DNA of 64,000 bases, from contig JAFYVE010000006.1 in the NCBI GenBank assembly GCA_017549285.1, forward strand, positions 1 through 64,000, given 5' to 3'. Under the pieces are notes generated by a model that did no database searches, was not told the origin of the DNA, and saw only the letters and a program-made list of their open reading frames with translations. Positions 34,487 to 43,283 of this stretch are shown piece by piece. This stretch comes from Clostridia bacterium (GTDB lineage Bacteria > Bacillota > Clostridia > Oscillospirales > Acutalibacteraceae). Both the position numbers and the translations under genes were made by a program. The first letter of the stretch is position 1, and each line of letters starts with the position of its first letter.

Positions 34487-34629
34487 AAATGTGTTTCAGG
34501 GTTTTGTTTTATTCAGCGATTCTTCGTTTGGGGGGTATACCGGTTTCCGGACACGCGTCAGGAACCATTAAGAATCACTTCCTTATTTTATGAATTTCAG
34601 AGCAAAAACAAAAAACGCTCTTTTATTAT

Positions 34630-34657
34630 TTTATACCATTGGTGTTTGATTTGTCAA
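34630..34657 (-). promoter_or_regulatory. Promoter of corA
   Basis: On the minus strand, TTGACA (34657-34652), a 16-base spacer and TATAAA (34635-34630). Transcription would start near 34623, leaving a leader of about 180 bases. Confidence 0.7.
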
Positions 34658-34673
34658 GAAATATTAAAAAAAT

Positions 34674-34699
34674 AACAGGGAGTTTTTTTGCTCCCTGTT
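34674..34699 (-). terminator. Terminator of the dockerin-like protein gene
   Basis: A 9-bp stem, AACAGGGAG / CTCCCTGTT, with an 8-base loop. On the minus strand it is followed by ATTTTTTT. Confidence 0.88.
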
Positions 34700-34708
34700 G
34701 ATGAAGTT

Positions 34709-36220
34709 TTATTTTTTAGGAATCAGTCCTGCTAATCCGCCGGGGAAAAGCTGTTCCAGACCGCCGTTGCCTATAAAGTCACCCACACCGCCGAGTACAT
34801 CGTCAATCATCTGGTCGGTTGAATTTATAGGTCTTGTTGTGGTTTCTGTTTCGGTGTTGTTGCCGTTCTGATATTTGTCTTCATAAAAGTCCTGAAGTTC
34901 TTTCTGAGCCTCTTCATCCTTTACACTCTGATATGCCATAAGGATTACAAGAAGGTCACCAATATGCTTCCGGGTGGCTTCACTCTTCTGATATCCCTTG
35001 ATTCCGAGCGCTTCTTCCGTTGTGGGAAGTTCAATTATTGAAGCAGATGCTCTGAGAATCTGTCTTGCGTCAGCAGCAAAAATGTAACCGTTGCTGTCAA
35101 CATCGCAATAGGGAAGATCTTCTTCAGAACAGGTTTCAAGCATTGATGCAATTCTCAGAACAAGTCTTGCGTCTGAAGAATTCACCTTGCCGTCACGGTT
35201 TGCGTCACCCATCTGTCTGTGTGAGAAATCGAAATTGCTGTATTCTGTTGTTACCTTGTAAATAATGCCTTCTTCTTCAAAGTCAACATTGAGGAAAGGC
35301 ATTGTTGAACTGTATGAACCGTCTTCCTGAGGGAAGAGGAATGTAACACCCATATTTGTTGTAAAGCTTGTAAGTTCACCGTTACGGTTTACTGCACATT
35401 CAACATAGTTGCCCGTATATTTGAGCATAACATATGTATTCATAGCTGCTGTGCCGAAATTGAGTGTAGCATAAGCCTGATCTTTTGTATCAAATACGTG
35501 AGAGAGACCTGAATCAGCCGCTGAGCCTTCAACATCGTGAAGGTCAATATGCATTCTGTATGCACCGCTCTTATAGATTGAAATTGTGTAATCCTTTATA
35601 TCATCTGCAGTAAGACATGCAACATAATCCTTACCCGAAACGGGAAGATTATTTTTTATATCATTACCGGGGTTATAAACGGTTCTTACCTGCTGTGATT
35701 TGTTTGTGCCGTCAATAACACTTGCGAAAAGGTCTTTTGTGCCGACGAGTGACTCAACGATACCTGTAACGGGACCGAGTCCTCCCTGAAGCTGTGAGGA
35801 GAGTTTTGCATCCATTGTTGCAGTCTGTGTCTTTACAAAACCGGGAGTGCTCTTTTTGAGCTCATTGACTGTAATATTGAAAAGAGTTGCAATATTTGAT
35901 GCCTCAGCCTTATCAATAACAATGACTTCTTCTTTGTCGTCTGTTCCGGGGTCGTCTGATGGTTTATTCGTAGTTCCGTTCCACATATCTTTGAAGCTGT
36001 CAGCAAGGTTATCAAACGGACCTTTTTCATTGATTTTTTCTTCAAGCCAGTCACCGAAAGATTCACTTATGTTGATGTTTCCTGAACTTCCGCCACCACC
36101 GAGCATACCCGTAATTATATCAGTTATATCTATTGCAGCCGATACGGACAAAATGCTTCCTGTTATAATAGTCAGGCAGAGAATCACGGAAACGGCTGCT
36201 GATATGTAGCGTTTTTTCAT
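34709..36220 (-). CDS. Secreted protein with internal dockerin-like module
   Basis: The protein has 503 aa. A signal peptide (about 1-29, VSAAID) is followed by a Gly/Ser-rich stretch and a beta-rich domain of about 250 residues with no recognised family. An internal dockerin-like pair lies at about 345-405 (GDANRDGKVNSSDARLVLR and CDVDSNGYIFAADARQILR). A helical C-terminal part and a Thr-rich tail ending in Gly-rich repeats follow. Dockerins usually lie at a protein end, so the internal position is unusual. The only other dockerin in the window is at 27264; no cohesin is seen. Function is unknown. Confidence 0.75.
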   Translation of the reverse strand: MKKRYISAAVSVILCLTIITGSILSVSAAIDITDIITGMLGGGGSSGNINISESFGDWLEEKINEKGPFDNLADSFKDMWNGTTNKPSDDPGTDDKEEVIVIDKAEASNIATLFNITVNELKKSTPGFVKTQTATMDAKLSSQLQGGLGPVTGIVESLVGTKDLFASVIDGTNKSQQVRTVYNPGNDIKNNLPVSGKDYVACLTADDIKDYTISIYKSGAYRMHIDLHDVEGSAADSGLSHVFDTKDQAYATLNFGTAAMNTYVMLKYTGNYVECAVNRNGELTSFTTNMGVTFLFPQEDGSYSSTMPFLNVDFEEEGIIYKVTTEYSNFDFSHRQMGDANRDGKVNSSDARLVLRIASMLETCSEEDLPYCDVDSNGYIFAADARQILRASASIIELPTTEEALGIKGYQKSEATRKHIGDLLVILMAYQSVKDEEAQKELQDFYEDKYQNGNNTETETTTRPINSTDQMIDDVLGGVGDFIGNGGLEQLFPGGLAGLIPKK

Positions 36221-36262
36221 TTTACTCTTCCTTTCTTATGTAAGTAACAATAAATCAACTAT

Positions 36263-36291
36263 ATAATACCACAGGAATAATGATATGTCAA
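36263..36291 (-). promoter_or_regulatory. Promoter of the dockerin-like protein gene
   Basis: On the minus strand, TTGACA (36291-36286), a 17-base spacer and TATTAT (36268-36263). Confidence 0.85.
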
Positions 36292-36339
36292 AGGCTTTTT
36301 ATGGAAAAAACCTTATATTATTGCTGTGTAACAAAAAAA

Positions 36340-36382
36340 TGTGAGTGTGAAAAAGCTGTTCTTTCATTCTTACACACTCACA
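36340..36382 (-). terminator. Terminator of the GH116 gene
   Basis: A 10-bp stem, TGTGAGTGTG / CACACTCACA, with a 23-base loop. On the minus strand it is followed by a run of U. It lies about 75 bases after the GH116 stop. Confidence 0.75.
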
Positions 36383-36457
36383 TAATTTTTATATTTTTAT
36401 TATTTTAGTATTATTCTATGATGTAGTATATACATACAAATGATCTGATAAGAGAAG

Positions 36458-38920
36458 TTATTGTTTGTTAACCTTCCATCCGTCAAGATTGCCTTCAATG
36501 CAGTTTATTGTACATTTGCCGTCTGTGATTTTAACTTCTGCAAGACAGTTGCAAAGGCAGAGGGGAAGTGTTGCATTTTTTACAACGGGTGAGAGTGAAA
36601 TTGTTTTTTTGCTGCTGTTGACTTTAAGACCGAGAAATGCATTGAGTGTTGCGAAACTTGACATAGGTCTTGTATAGTGATGTCCGCATTCCCAATGGTC
36701 CCAGAAAGCACCGAAACGTGCCTGATTGTTAGGGATTGTTTCTGCAATTGTGTCTGACATTTCTTTAAGTCCTACAGAGAGTGCCATTGCTGAAATAACA
36801 TAGCCGATACCTGTCCATACAGCTTCTGCCTGACAGTTTCTGTATGTGTGGAGTGATGTCTTTTTGCCTTCGGGACACGATGCATTTATAAGGCCCGATT
36901 CCGGATAGAAGTTGTTTTTAAAAATGACTTTCAGAATATCAGCCACTTTTTTATCTTCAAAAATGCCTCCGATACCGGAAACACGAAGGAACCATTCACC
37001 GTCGAGCTGGTCAGTCATAAGGCATTCGTCTGTTTTGTTGCCGTCATTCCAGAGGTTGTAGTATTCGCCGTTCCAGAGTTTTTCTTCGAGTGAAATTTTT
37101 CCTTTTTCAAGAAGAATTGACCATTTTTCTTTTCTTTCTGAATCATTCATTTCATCTGCAATCATTGATGCAGCTTTCAGAGCTGCAAGCCAGAGAATGC
37201 TGATGTATGCAGGTGTGCCCGCAAAGTTCCATGCATCGTATGTGTTGCGTTTTGTGTCTGTATCGGGCAATCCGTCTTTGTCTGAATCGAGTGTTTCAAT
37301 CGAATCCATCGCTGCCGAAACATTTTTCCACAGACTTTCAAGATAATCTCTGTCACCCGTGAAAAGATAGTCACGAAGTACCATAAGAACAAACTGCATG
37401 TTCATGTCAACACGCTCAAAGCTGTCATCAACATGTTCAAGGTCGGGAGCGAAAGAATGATGAACTCTGCCGTCTTCACGCTGGAATTCGGCACCCATTT
37501 TCATGTGCTTCTTCTGAAGGTCGGGGAAAAGTGCAAGCAGACCGAATGATGCATGATAAGTGATGTCTGTTGTATGGAAACCGCAGAAACCGAGACCTTC
37601 CCAGAGTCCGAATTTACCGTTTTTGAGATAACATGAACTCTTCACAATTGTTGCAAGATGCGATGACCAGCATTCGGGATAAACGGGATTTACATCCGTA
37701 TTGAAAAGAAACTGAGAAAATGCATCTGCCTTATTGAAAATATCTGTATTTTCCGTAAGGAATCGGTTTGCTTCAAGTGAAGATTCAAACAGATTTTCAT
37801 AGTAATGACCGAGCTTTTTTTCATCATTACTCAAAAGGTTGGGGAAATACCATGAGAAAACAAATCTGAGTGTTTTCTTTTCACCTGCTCCGAGAATGAT
37901 TTTGCCGTTGAGGGCACATGCACCGAATTCACCTGTCATTCTTGTAAGCTGTCTTCTGATATAGCCGAGAAAATCTTTCTTCTGAGAAAAACCGTCAGGA
38001 TAATTCTCCGTATAGCATCTGATTCTTTCAACAAGAGGAGTGACAAATGCATAGCCGAGATATTCGTTGCAGAGTGCGTTAATCTGTTCTTCGGAAAGCT
38101 CATCAATGTTTTCGGGGATATCAGACGGCTTTGATGACGGAACGGAATCGGGCAGAGTGCCGTTTTTGTGCCAGTCGAAAAGAACCGATTCCTGAGTTAC
38201 TCCGTAATCGTTTGAATATGCAATGTATTCTTTTATGTAGCTTGTGAATTCAGCTTTGACAAATGATTTTTCAGCATCACCCGTAAGTGAGAGTGTGAAG
38301 TTACCGCAATCGGGTTTGTCATTTTTTACTGCTGAATCAGAGAAAATACAGACTGTATTGTCGCTTTCCGAAACTGAGTTTATTCTGCCGTTTTCGTTAT
38401 CTGCAAATGTAGGCGCAAGTGTACCCAGAAGGCTTACTTCAAGAGCATTATCTGTCGGATTTTCAAGTGTGAAATCAAGATAAAAACCGGGTGTTGCAGA
38501 TGTATCGGAATTGTGAGGCACAAACGGAGCAACCGCTTTTAATGAAACGTTGCAGGGGAGTGCGGAATCAATATAATCAAGATTGCATACGGGGAATCTG
38601 CCGTCGAATTCAATTTTTTCAACGGGTTTGTTCCAGCCGAACATACGGTATGTAAAATCAGTCGGCTCTGTTTTCATTCCGAGCTTTCTTACCGTGATTT
38701 TACCGTTTTTATCTTTGCTTCTTATATAAAAAGAGAGTGCGCCTGTGCTTCTTTCACCGTCATCTGCTTCTTTTTCAAAGCATACCTTTGTGATTCTTTC
38801 GCAGTTTGAAATCTGCCAGTAATGAAATTCACCATCGGGAAGAAGTTCAACCGTACCGCTTCCGATACCGCCGAGAGGGATACCGCTGTTCTGAACTTTT
38901 GTTGATGTAAATTTAGCCAT
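36458..38920 (-). CDS. GH116 beta-glycosidase (GBA2-type)
   Basis: The protein has 820 aa and no signal peptide, so it is cytoplasmic. The N-terminal beta-sandwich (DUF608 type) opens with GIPLGGIGSGTVELL. The C-terminal (alpha/alpha)6 catalytic domain carries LWEG with the likely nucleophile Glu, then TTDITYHASFGLLALFP. It also carries NTYDAWNFAGTPAYISILW with the likely acid/base Asp. Family members hydrolyse beta-glucosides, beta-xylosides or glucosylceramide; the substrate here is open. It diverges from the DUF4964/4965 gene with facing promoters. A GGAG site precedes the ATG. Confidence 0.9.
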   Translation of the reverse strand: MAKFTSTKVQNSGIPLGGIGSGTVELLPDGEFHYWQISNCERITKVCFEKEADDGERSTGALSFYIRSKDKNGKITVRKLGMKTEPTDFTYRMFGWNKPVEKIEFDGRFPVCNLDYIDSALPCNVSLKAVAPFVPHNSDTSATPGFYLDFTLENPTDNALEVSLLGTLAPTFADNENGRINSVSESDNTVCIFSDSAVKNDKPDCGNFTLSLTGDAEKSFVKAEFTSYIKEYIAYSNDYGVTQESVLFDWHKNGTLPDSVPSSKPSDIPENIDELSEEQINALCNEYLGYAFVTPLVERIRCYTENYPDGFSQKKDFLGYIRRQLTRMTGEFGACALNGKIILGAGEKKTLRFVFSWYFPNLLSNDEKKLGHYYENLFESSLEANRFLTENTDIFNKADAFSQFLFNTDVNPVYPECWSSHLATIVKSSCYLKNGKFGLWEGLGFCGFHTTDITYHASFGLLALFPDLQKKHMKMGAEFQREDGRVHHSFAPDLEHVDDSFERVDMNMQFVLMVLRDYLFTGDRDYLESLWKNVSAAMDSIETLDSDKDGLPDTDTKRNTYDAWNFAGTPAYISILWLAALKAASMIADEMNDSERKEKWSILLEKGKISLEEKLWNGEYYNLWNDGNKTDECLMTDQLDGEWFLRVSGIGGIFEDKKVADILKVIFKNNFYPESGLINASCPEGKKTSLHTYRNCQAEAVWTGIGYVISAMALSVGLKEMSDTIAETIPNNQARFGAFWDHWECGHHYTRPMSSFATLNAFLGLKVNSSKKTISLSPVVKNATLPLCLCNCLAEVKITDGKCTINCIEGNLDGWKVNKQ

Positions 38921-38948
38921 AATGTTCTCCTTAAAGGATTTTTTTGTT

Positions 38949-38977
38949 ATTATACATTATCTAATAGTATAATTCAA
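38949..38977 (-). promoter_or_regulatory. Promoter of the GH116 gene
   Basis: On the minus strand, TTGAAT (38977-38972), 17 bases and TATAAT (38954-38949). Its -35 box lies 19 bases from that of the divergent promoter at 38996. Confidence 0.75.
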
Positions 38978-38995
38978 TAAAATTACTGTTTTCTA

Positions 38996-39024
38996 TTGCA
39001 ATATTTTTTAACTTATCGTACAAT
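38996..39024 (+). promoter_or_regulatory. Promoter of the DUF4964/4965 gene
   Basis: TTGCAA (38996-39001), 17 bases and TACAAT (39019-39024), about 31 bases before the ATG at 39056. Confidence 0.7.
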
Positions 39025-39055
39025 TAGAAAAAAGAAAATTAAAGGAATGATTTCT

Positions 39056-40915
39056 ATGAATATGCGTATGCCTCTTATACCGCTTATTACGGTTGACCCG
39101 TATTTTTCGGTATGGACAGAAAATATGACAAAGAAAACTCCCGTACACTGGACACACAGCGATAATACAATGCTCGGCACTGTCCTTGTTGACGGTGAAA
39201 AATACCGTTTCCTCGGTGACAGCGACGACAAGGCACTTGATGTTGTTTCAGTTGACTGTGATACATTCTCAACTGTTGCAGTTTATGAGGGTGCAGGTAT
39301 AAGACTTACTGCAAAATTTACTTCCCCTATGCTCGTGACTGACCTTTATTATGCATCACGTCCGGTTTCATACCTTAAACTTTCTTATGAGGCGCTTGAC
39401 GGCAAGGAACACCTCGTTTCTGCAAAGATTTCAGTCAGCGAAGAGCTTGTCCTCAACAAAAAAGGTGAGGGCAGAGCGTGGTCAGAGTCTGTTTCAACAG
39501 ATGAACTCACATGGGCAAGAATGGGTAAAGGCAATCAGAAAATCCTGTGGAGAAGCGGCGATGATGTCCGTATTGACTGGGGTTATTTCTACCTTGCAGT
39601 CAAGGGTGAAGCCGTAACAGGTAACGAAGTGCTTGAAGACGACCTTTATGCAGTTTTCGCAGAAACAGAGCTTGATACAGATAAACTCTTTATGTTTGCT
39701 TATGATGATATTGACAGTATGGTTTACTTCAACGAAAATCTGAAAGCATACTGGAATAACGACGGAAAGACAATCGAAGAAGCAATCCTCGAAGCAAGTG
39801 AAGATTATGATTCAATCGTTGCAAGATGTGAAGAATTTTCACAGAAACTGTGTGCCGAAGCCACAGAAAAGGGCGGCGAAAAGTATGCAGAGATGCTTAT
39901 GCTTGCTTACAGACAGGTTATGGCTGCTCACAAGCTTGTTGTTGACAAAGAGGGGAATAACCTCTATATTTCAAAAGAATGTTTCTCAAACGGCTGTGCA
40001 GCAACTGTGGACGTTACATATCCCAGTGCTCCTATGTATCTTCTTTACAATACAGAGCTTCTCAAGGGTATGCTCAGACCTGTTTTCCGTTATGCTGCAA
40101 CACCCGAATGGACATTTGACTTTGCACCTCACGATGTCGGTCAGTATCCTCTTGTAAACGGTCAGGTTTACGGTCAGAATAAGCTTAAATATCAGATGCC
40201 CGTTGAAGAATGCGGAAATATGATTATTCTTGTTTCTGCAATCTGTGAAAAGGACAATGATTATTCATTTGCAGAAGAAAATATGGAGCTTCTTGAAAAA
40301 TGGAGCAAATACCTTGTACAGTACGGCAAGGACCCCGAGCATCAGCTGTGCACAGACGACTTTGCAGGTCATCTTTCACATAACTGCAATCTTTCACTCA
40401 AGGCGATTATGGGTATGACAGGCTTCTCAAAGATTCTTCGACACTTCGGCAGAAATGAAGAAGCAGACGAGCTTTTTGCAAAGGCTCAGGAATATGCGGA
40501 TTCATTTATCGCAAACGCAAAGAATCCCGACGGAAGTTACCGTCTTGCTTATGACAGAGAGGGTACATTCAGCCTTAAATACAATTCAATATGGGATAAA
40601 ATCTGGAAGACAAATCTTCTTCCCGAAGAGTTCTTCAGCGCAGAAATTGAAAGATACAAAAAAGAGGCTCTGCCTTACGGTGTACCCCTTGATTCAAGAG
40701 AAAAATATACAAAGTCAGACTGGCTTATCTGGGCAGCCTGCCTTGCTGATAATAAGGAAGATTTTGAGTTTTTCGCATCCCTTCTCTGGAGTGCTTACAA
40801 CACAATGAGAACAAGAGTGCCCATGACAGACTGGTATTATGCCGATACATCCGAAATGGTCGGTTTCAGACACAGAACAGTTCAGGGCGGTCTGTTCATA
40901 AAGCTCATGATGTGA
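39056..40915 (+). CDS. DUF4964/DUF4965 protein (glutaminase A-like)
   Basis: The protein has 619 aa. It opens with the DUF4964 signature MPLIPLITVDPYFSVW and continues through a beta-rich region into a helical C-terminal domain of the DUF4965/DUF1793 type (FDFAPHDVGQYPLVNGQ, DDFAGHLSHNCNLSLKAIMG). Named relatives are fungal glutaminase A proteins, but most bacterial members sit among glycosidases and their activity is unproven. No signal peptide is present. AAAGGA (39041-39046) is 9 bases from the chosen ATG; the ATG at 39047 is too close to the site. It diverges from GH116, so coordinated use of one glycan is likely. Confidence 0.85.
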   Translation: MNMRMPLIPLITVDPYFSVWTENMTKKTPVHWTHSDNTMLGTVLVDGEKYRFLGDSDDKALDVVSVDCDTFSTVAVYEGAGIRLTAKFTSPMLVTDLYYASRPVSYLKLSYEALDGKEHLVSAKISVSEELVLNKKGEGRAWSESVSTDELTWARMGKGNQKILWRSGDDVRIDWGYFYLAVKGEAVTGNEVLEDDLYAVFAETELDTDKLFMFAYDDIDSMVYFNENLKAYWNNDGKTIEEAILEASEDYDSIVARCEEFSQKLCAEATEKGGEKYAEMLMLAYRQVMAAHKLVVDKEGNNLYISKECFSNGCAATVDVTYPSAPMYLLYNTELLKGMLRPVFRYAATPEWTFDFAPHDVGQYPLVNGQVYGQNKLKYQMPVEECGNMIILVSAICEKDNDYSFAEENMELLEKWSKYLVQYGKDPEHQLCTDDFAGHLSHNCNLSLKAIMGMTGFSKILRHFGRNEEADELFAKAQEYADSFIANAKNPDGSYRLAYDREGTFSLKYNSIWDKIWKTNLLPEEFFSAEIERYKKEALPYGVPLDSREKYTKSDWLIWAACLADNKEDFEFFASLLWSAYNTMRTRVPMTDWYYADTSEMVGFRHRTVQGGLFIKLMM

Positions 40916-40975
40916 TAAAATTTACCGCTTGTAACGGTAATGATTGTTATGATATGATTGAAAAGGGTGGTTACT

Positions 40976-41941
40976 ATGACAAATATTGCACAGCTTGTTG
41001 ATGAAAAGAATTATGCGTACGTTATGAAAAATGAAGTTGAACCATTTCTTGAGGGAATAAGAACAGACGGATATTTCAATACATTTGACGGCAAAAGAAT
41101 CCATTATGAGGCACACACGGTTGAAAATGCAAGAGGTAATGTTGTTATTGTTCACGGCTTCACCGAGTTTGCCGAAAAGTTCCGTGAAATGGCTTATTAC
41201 TTCGTAAAGAACGGTTTCAATGCATTTGCAATCGACAACAGAGGTCACGGTCATTCATACAGAATGGATAATGAGCTTCACACCGTTAAACTCGGTAAGT
41301 TTGCAGATTATGTTGAAGACCTTGATGTTTTTGCAAGGGAAGTTGTAAAACCATTTGCACCCGATATCCCGATGTATGCTTATTCTCATTCAATGGGTGG
41401 CGGTATTGTTGCAAGATATATTCAGGTGCATCCTGCAATGTTTGAAAAGGCAATCCTTTCTGCTCCTATGATCTGTGCTCAGCCGGGTACCCCCGTACCT
41501 CTTGCAAAAGCCATTATGGGCATTACAGCAAACCTTGGGCTCAGAAATGTTTCCGTACCCACAATGTGCAATTTCAATCCCAATGCATCTTACATAAACA
41601 GCTCCGACACCTGCAAGGAAAGATTTGAATATTTCCTTGAAAAAAGAAGAAATGACTCCGATTATCAGACTGCAGGTCCTTCTTTCGGTTGGGTGAATGA
41701 AGCATTGAAACTTACAAATCAGCTTCTTGATGATAAAAACTGCAGACGTGTTTCAGCTAAAGTTATCATATTCCAGCCTGAGCAGGATGCCAGAGTTATT
41801 TCATCATATCAGGATAAATTTGTTGATAAATTAAATGATGCAAGACTTGTACATATAAAGAACTCAAAGCACGAGATTTTCGGCTCAACAAACGATGTTA
41901 TGAAAATCTATCTTGAGAAGATTTTTGAATTTTTAGGCTGA
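40976..41941 (+). CDS. Alpha/beta hydrolase (monoacylglycerol lipase / S33-like)
   Basis: The protein has 321 aa with the alpha/beta hydrolase fold. The oxyanion loop is VIVHGFTEF, the nucleophile elbow SHSMGG, the acid Asp lies in PEQDARV and the catalytic His in NSKHEIF. It resembles lysophospholipase/monoacylglycerol lipase-type enzymes (COG2267). It is cytoplasmic. An AAGGGTGG site lies 5 bases before the ATG at 40976. The stop overlaps the start of the HAD gene by one base (TGATG), so the two are coupled. The substrate is unknown. Confidence 0.88.
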   Translation: MTNIAQLVDEKNYAYVMKNEVEPFLEGIRTDGYFNTFDGKRIHYEAHTVENARGNVVIVHGFTEFAEKFREMAYYFVKNGFNAFAIDNRGHGHSYRMDNELHTVKLGKFADYVEDLDVFAREVVKPFAPDIPMYAYSHSMGGGIVARYIQVHPAMFEKAILSAPMICAQPGTPVPLAKAIMGITANLGLRNVSVPTMCNFNPNASYINSSDTCKERFEYFLEKRRNDSDYQTAGPSFGWVNEALKLTNQLLDDKNCRRVSAKVIIFQPEQDARVISSYQDKFVDKLNDARLVHIKNSKHEIFGSTNDVMKIYLEKIFEFLG

Positions 41942-42618
41942 TGATTACTACAGTTTTTCTTGATGTTGACAATACGCTTCTTGACTTTCATTTATGTGCT
42001 CTTGACTCCATAAAAAGAGGTTTTGACACGTGGGGAATGAATTACACAGACGAAGTGTTTTCTGTTTTCAATGAAATCAATGACAGTCTGTGGCATAAAA
42101 TCGAAAAATGCGAAATGACAAGGGATGAACTCTTTCACACCCGATGGAGCCTTATTTTTGAAAGGCTCGGCATAGAAAGGGAAGGTTATGAATTTGAAAA
42201 AATGTTCGTAAGTAATCTTGCAGAAAGTGCAATCCCCGTTGAGGGAGCAAACGACCTTGTCAGATATCTTGCATCGAAATATGACCTCTATGTCACAAGC
42301 AATGCCATTCACAGACAGCAGATTGTAAGGCTGACTGCGGCAGGGATGTATGATTACATAAAAGAAATTTTTACATCGGAAGTTTTAGGCTTCGCAAAGC
42401 CTACAAAGGAATTTTTCGACGAATGTTTCAGAAGAATTCCCGATGTGAAAAAGGAAAATGTCATAATCATCGGAGACTCTCTGACAGCAGACATAAAAGG
42501 CGGAGTTGATTACGGCATAAAAACATGCTGGTTCAATTTCAAGGGCGAAAAATACGATGAACGTCCCGAAGGCGACTATATTGTCGACAGACTCTGTGAA
42601 ATAAAAGATATATTATAA
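41941..42618 (+). CDS. HAD hydrolase, YjjG-type nucleotidase
   Basis: The protein has 225 aa. HAD motif I is FLDVDNTLLD (Asp8, Asp10), motif II TSN, motif III the Lys in FAKPTKEFF, and motif IV IIGDSLTADIKGG. A helical cap follows motif I, as in the YjjG/YfnB group that dephosphorylates noncanonical pyrimidine nucleotides. Translation is coupled to the hydrolase upstream. A terminator lies 4 bases after the stop. Confidence 0.9.
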   Translation: MITTVFLDVDNTLLDFHLCALDSIKRGFDTWGMNYTDEVFSVFNEINDSLWHKIEKCEMTRDELFHTRWSLIFERLGIEREGYEFEKMFVSNLAESAIPVEGANDLVRYLASKYDLYVTSNAIHRQQIVRLTAAGMYDYIKEIFTSEVLGFAKPTKEFFDECFRRIPDVKKENVIIIGDSLTADIKGGVDYGIKTCWFNFKGEKYDERPEGDYIVDRLCEIKDIL

Positions 42619-42622
42619 AAAT

Positions 42623-42653
42623 AATCCGGAAAAGAGTTTTTCTTTTCCGGATT
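42623..42653. terminator. Bidirectional terminator between the HAD gene and the 97-aa gene
   Basis: A 13-bp stem, AATCCGGAAAAGA / TCTTTTCCGGATT, with a 5-base loop and T-rich flanks in both directions. Confidence 0.9.
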
Positions 42654-42656
42654 TGA

Positions 42657-42950
42657 TTATTTTATTTTGTTATCGTTTCTTCTGCTTTTTATTTCGTTTC
42701 GGAAACGTGTGTCGGAAATTTCCATTCCTTCAAACATACCGTCACAGTAACTTTTCTTTGAAATAAACTCAATATACTCAGTTACAAGATATGCAAGTTC
42801 TTCAAAAGCTTCACGCTGTTTTTTATCAAGCGTGCTTCTGAAGTTTATGATTTTTTTATCCAGTATTATAAGATTGTCATCATCTGCGTCACTCAGAGCT
42901 TTTAAAAATCGGGGTAAACTGCGGCTATTGATATTGTTGTTGTAATCCAT
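42657..42950 (-). CDS. Small helical hypothetical protein
   Basis: The protein has 97 aa, is mostly helical and charged, with an Asn-rich start and a basic end (EIKSRRNDNKIK). No family is recognised and there is no signal peptide. A GGGAGAT site lies 6-7 bases before the ATG, which supports it as a real gene. It is preceded by an intrinsic-terminator-like hairpin (42973-42996) and a long structured leader, so its expression may be attenuated. Confidence 0.6.
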   Translation of the reverse strand: MDYNNNINSRSLPRFLKALSDADDDNLIILDKKIINFRSTLDKKQREAFEELAYLVTEYIEFISKKSYCDGMFEGMEISDTRFRNEIKSRRNDNKIK

Positions 42951-42965
42951 ATTTTATCTCCCAAT

Positions 42966-43147
42966 AAAAAAAGGTGTACATGCAAAGCAGTACACCATAA
43001 AAATGTATGCTTCGTATGACGCCAATCACAACCTAACTTTTTACATTCAAAAAAAAGTAGAATAAAGCATACACTTTTTACAAAGAGTAAATAGTGTCTA
43101 CTTTTTTTTTGAAAATGTAAAAAGATAAAATTAGTTTTGATTGGCAC
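42966..43147 (-). ncRNA. Candidate structured leader RNA or small RNA
   Basis: A promoter-like TTGATT-N17-TACACT (minus, 43181-43153) would start transcription near 43147. The RNA would begin with one arm of a long imperfect hairpin: GCCAATC...TCTAC (43145-43097) pairs with GTAGA...GATTGGC (43061-43021). A nested ACACT..GTAAA / TTTAC..AGTGT hairpin forms its tip. It ends in GGTGTAC-10-GTACACC (42996-42973) followed by seven U, a typical intrinsic terminator. It may be a free small RNA, an attenuated leader of the 97-aa gene, or a palindromic MITE that carries these signals by chance. Confidence 0.4.
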
Positions 43148-43152
43148 CTATT

Positions 43153-43181
43153 AGTGTATCATTTTTTTCTTATAAAATCAA
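43153..43181 (-). promoter_or_regulatory. Possible promoter of the structured RNA
   Basis: TTGATT (43181-43176), 17 bases and TACACT (43158-43153) on the minus strand, ending just before the palindrome. Confidence 0.45.
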
Positions 43182-43195
43182 GCTTTTGTAAAAAA

Positions 43196-43233
43196 ACATT
43201 AATGTATAGGGACCGATCCTTACACATTAATGT
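43196..43233. repeat. Remnant of the MITE-like repeat between ACATTAATGT copies
   Basis: ACATTAATGT occurs at 43196-43205 and 43224-43233. The bases between include TAGGGACCGATCC, matching the start of the arm of the element at 32223. It looks like a shortened or decayed copy. Confidence 0.5.
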
Positions 43234-43246
43234 AGTAATAAAATAA

Positions 43247-43274
43247 AAACGGAATGCAGTGTTGCACTCCGTTT
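43247..43274 (-). terminator. Terminator of the ATC-hydrolase-like gene
   Basis: A 12-bp stem with one mismatch (AAACGGAATGCA / TGCACTCCGTTT) and a GTGT loop, 9 bases past the stop. Confidence 0.8.
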
Positions 43275-43283
43275 AATGTTATT

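Noticed and set aside
40929-40958. Promoter directly before the alpha/beta hydrolase gene
   Set aside because: A TTGTAA-N18-TATGAT match would place the transcript start within the ribosome site; cotranscription from 39056 is equally possible.
42902-43147. 81-codon minus-strand frame in the palindromic region
   Set aside because: It is made of the repeat arms and the terminator and overlaps the start of a gene with a clear ribosome site.
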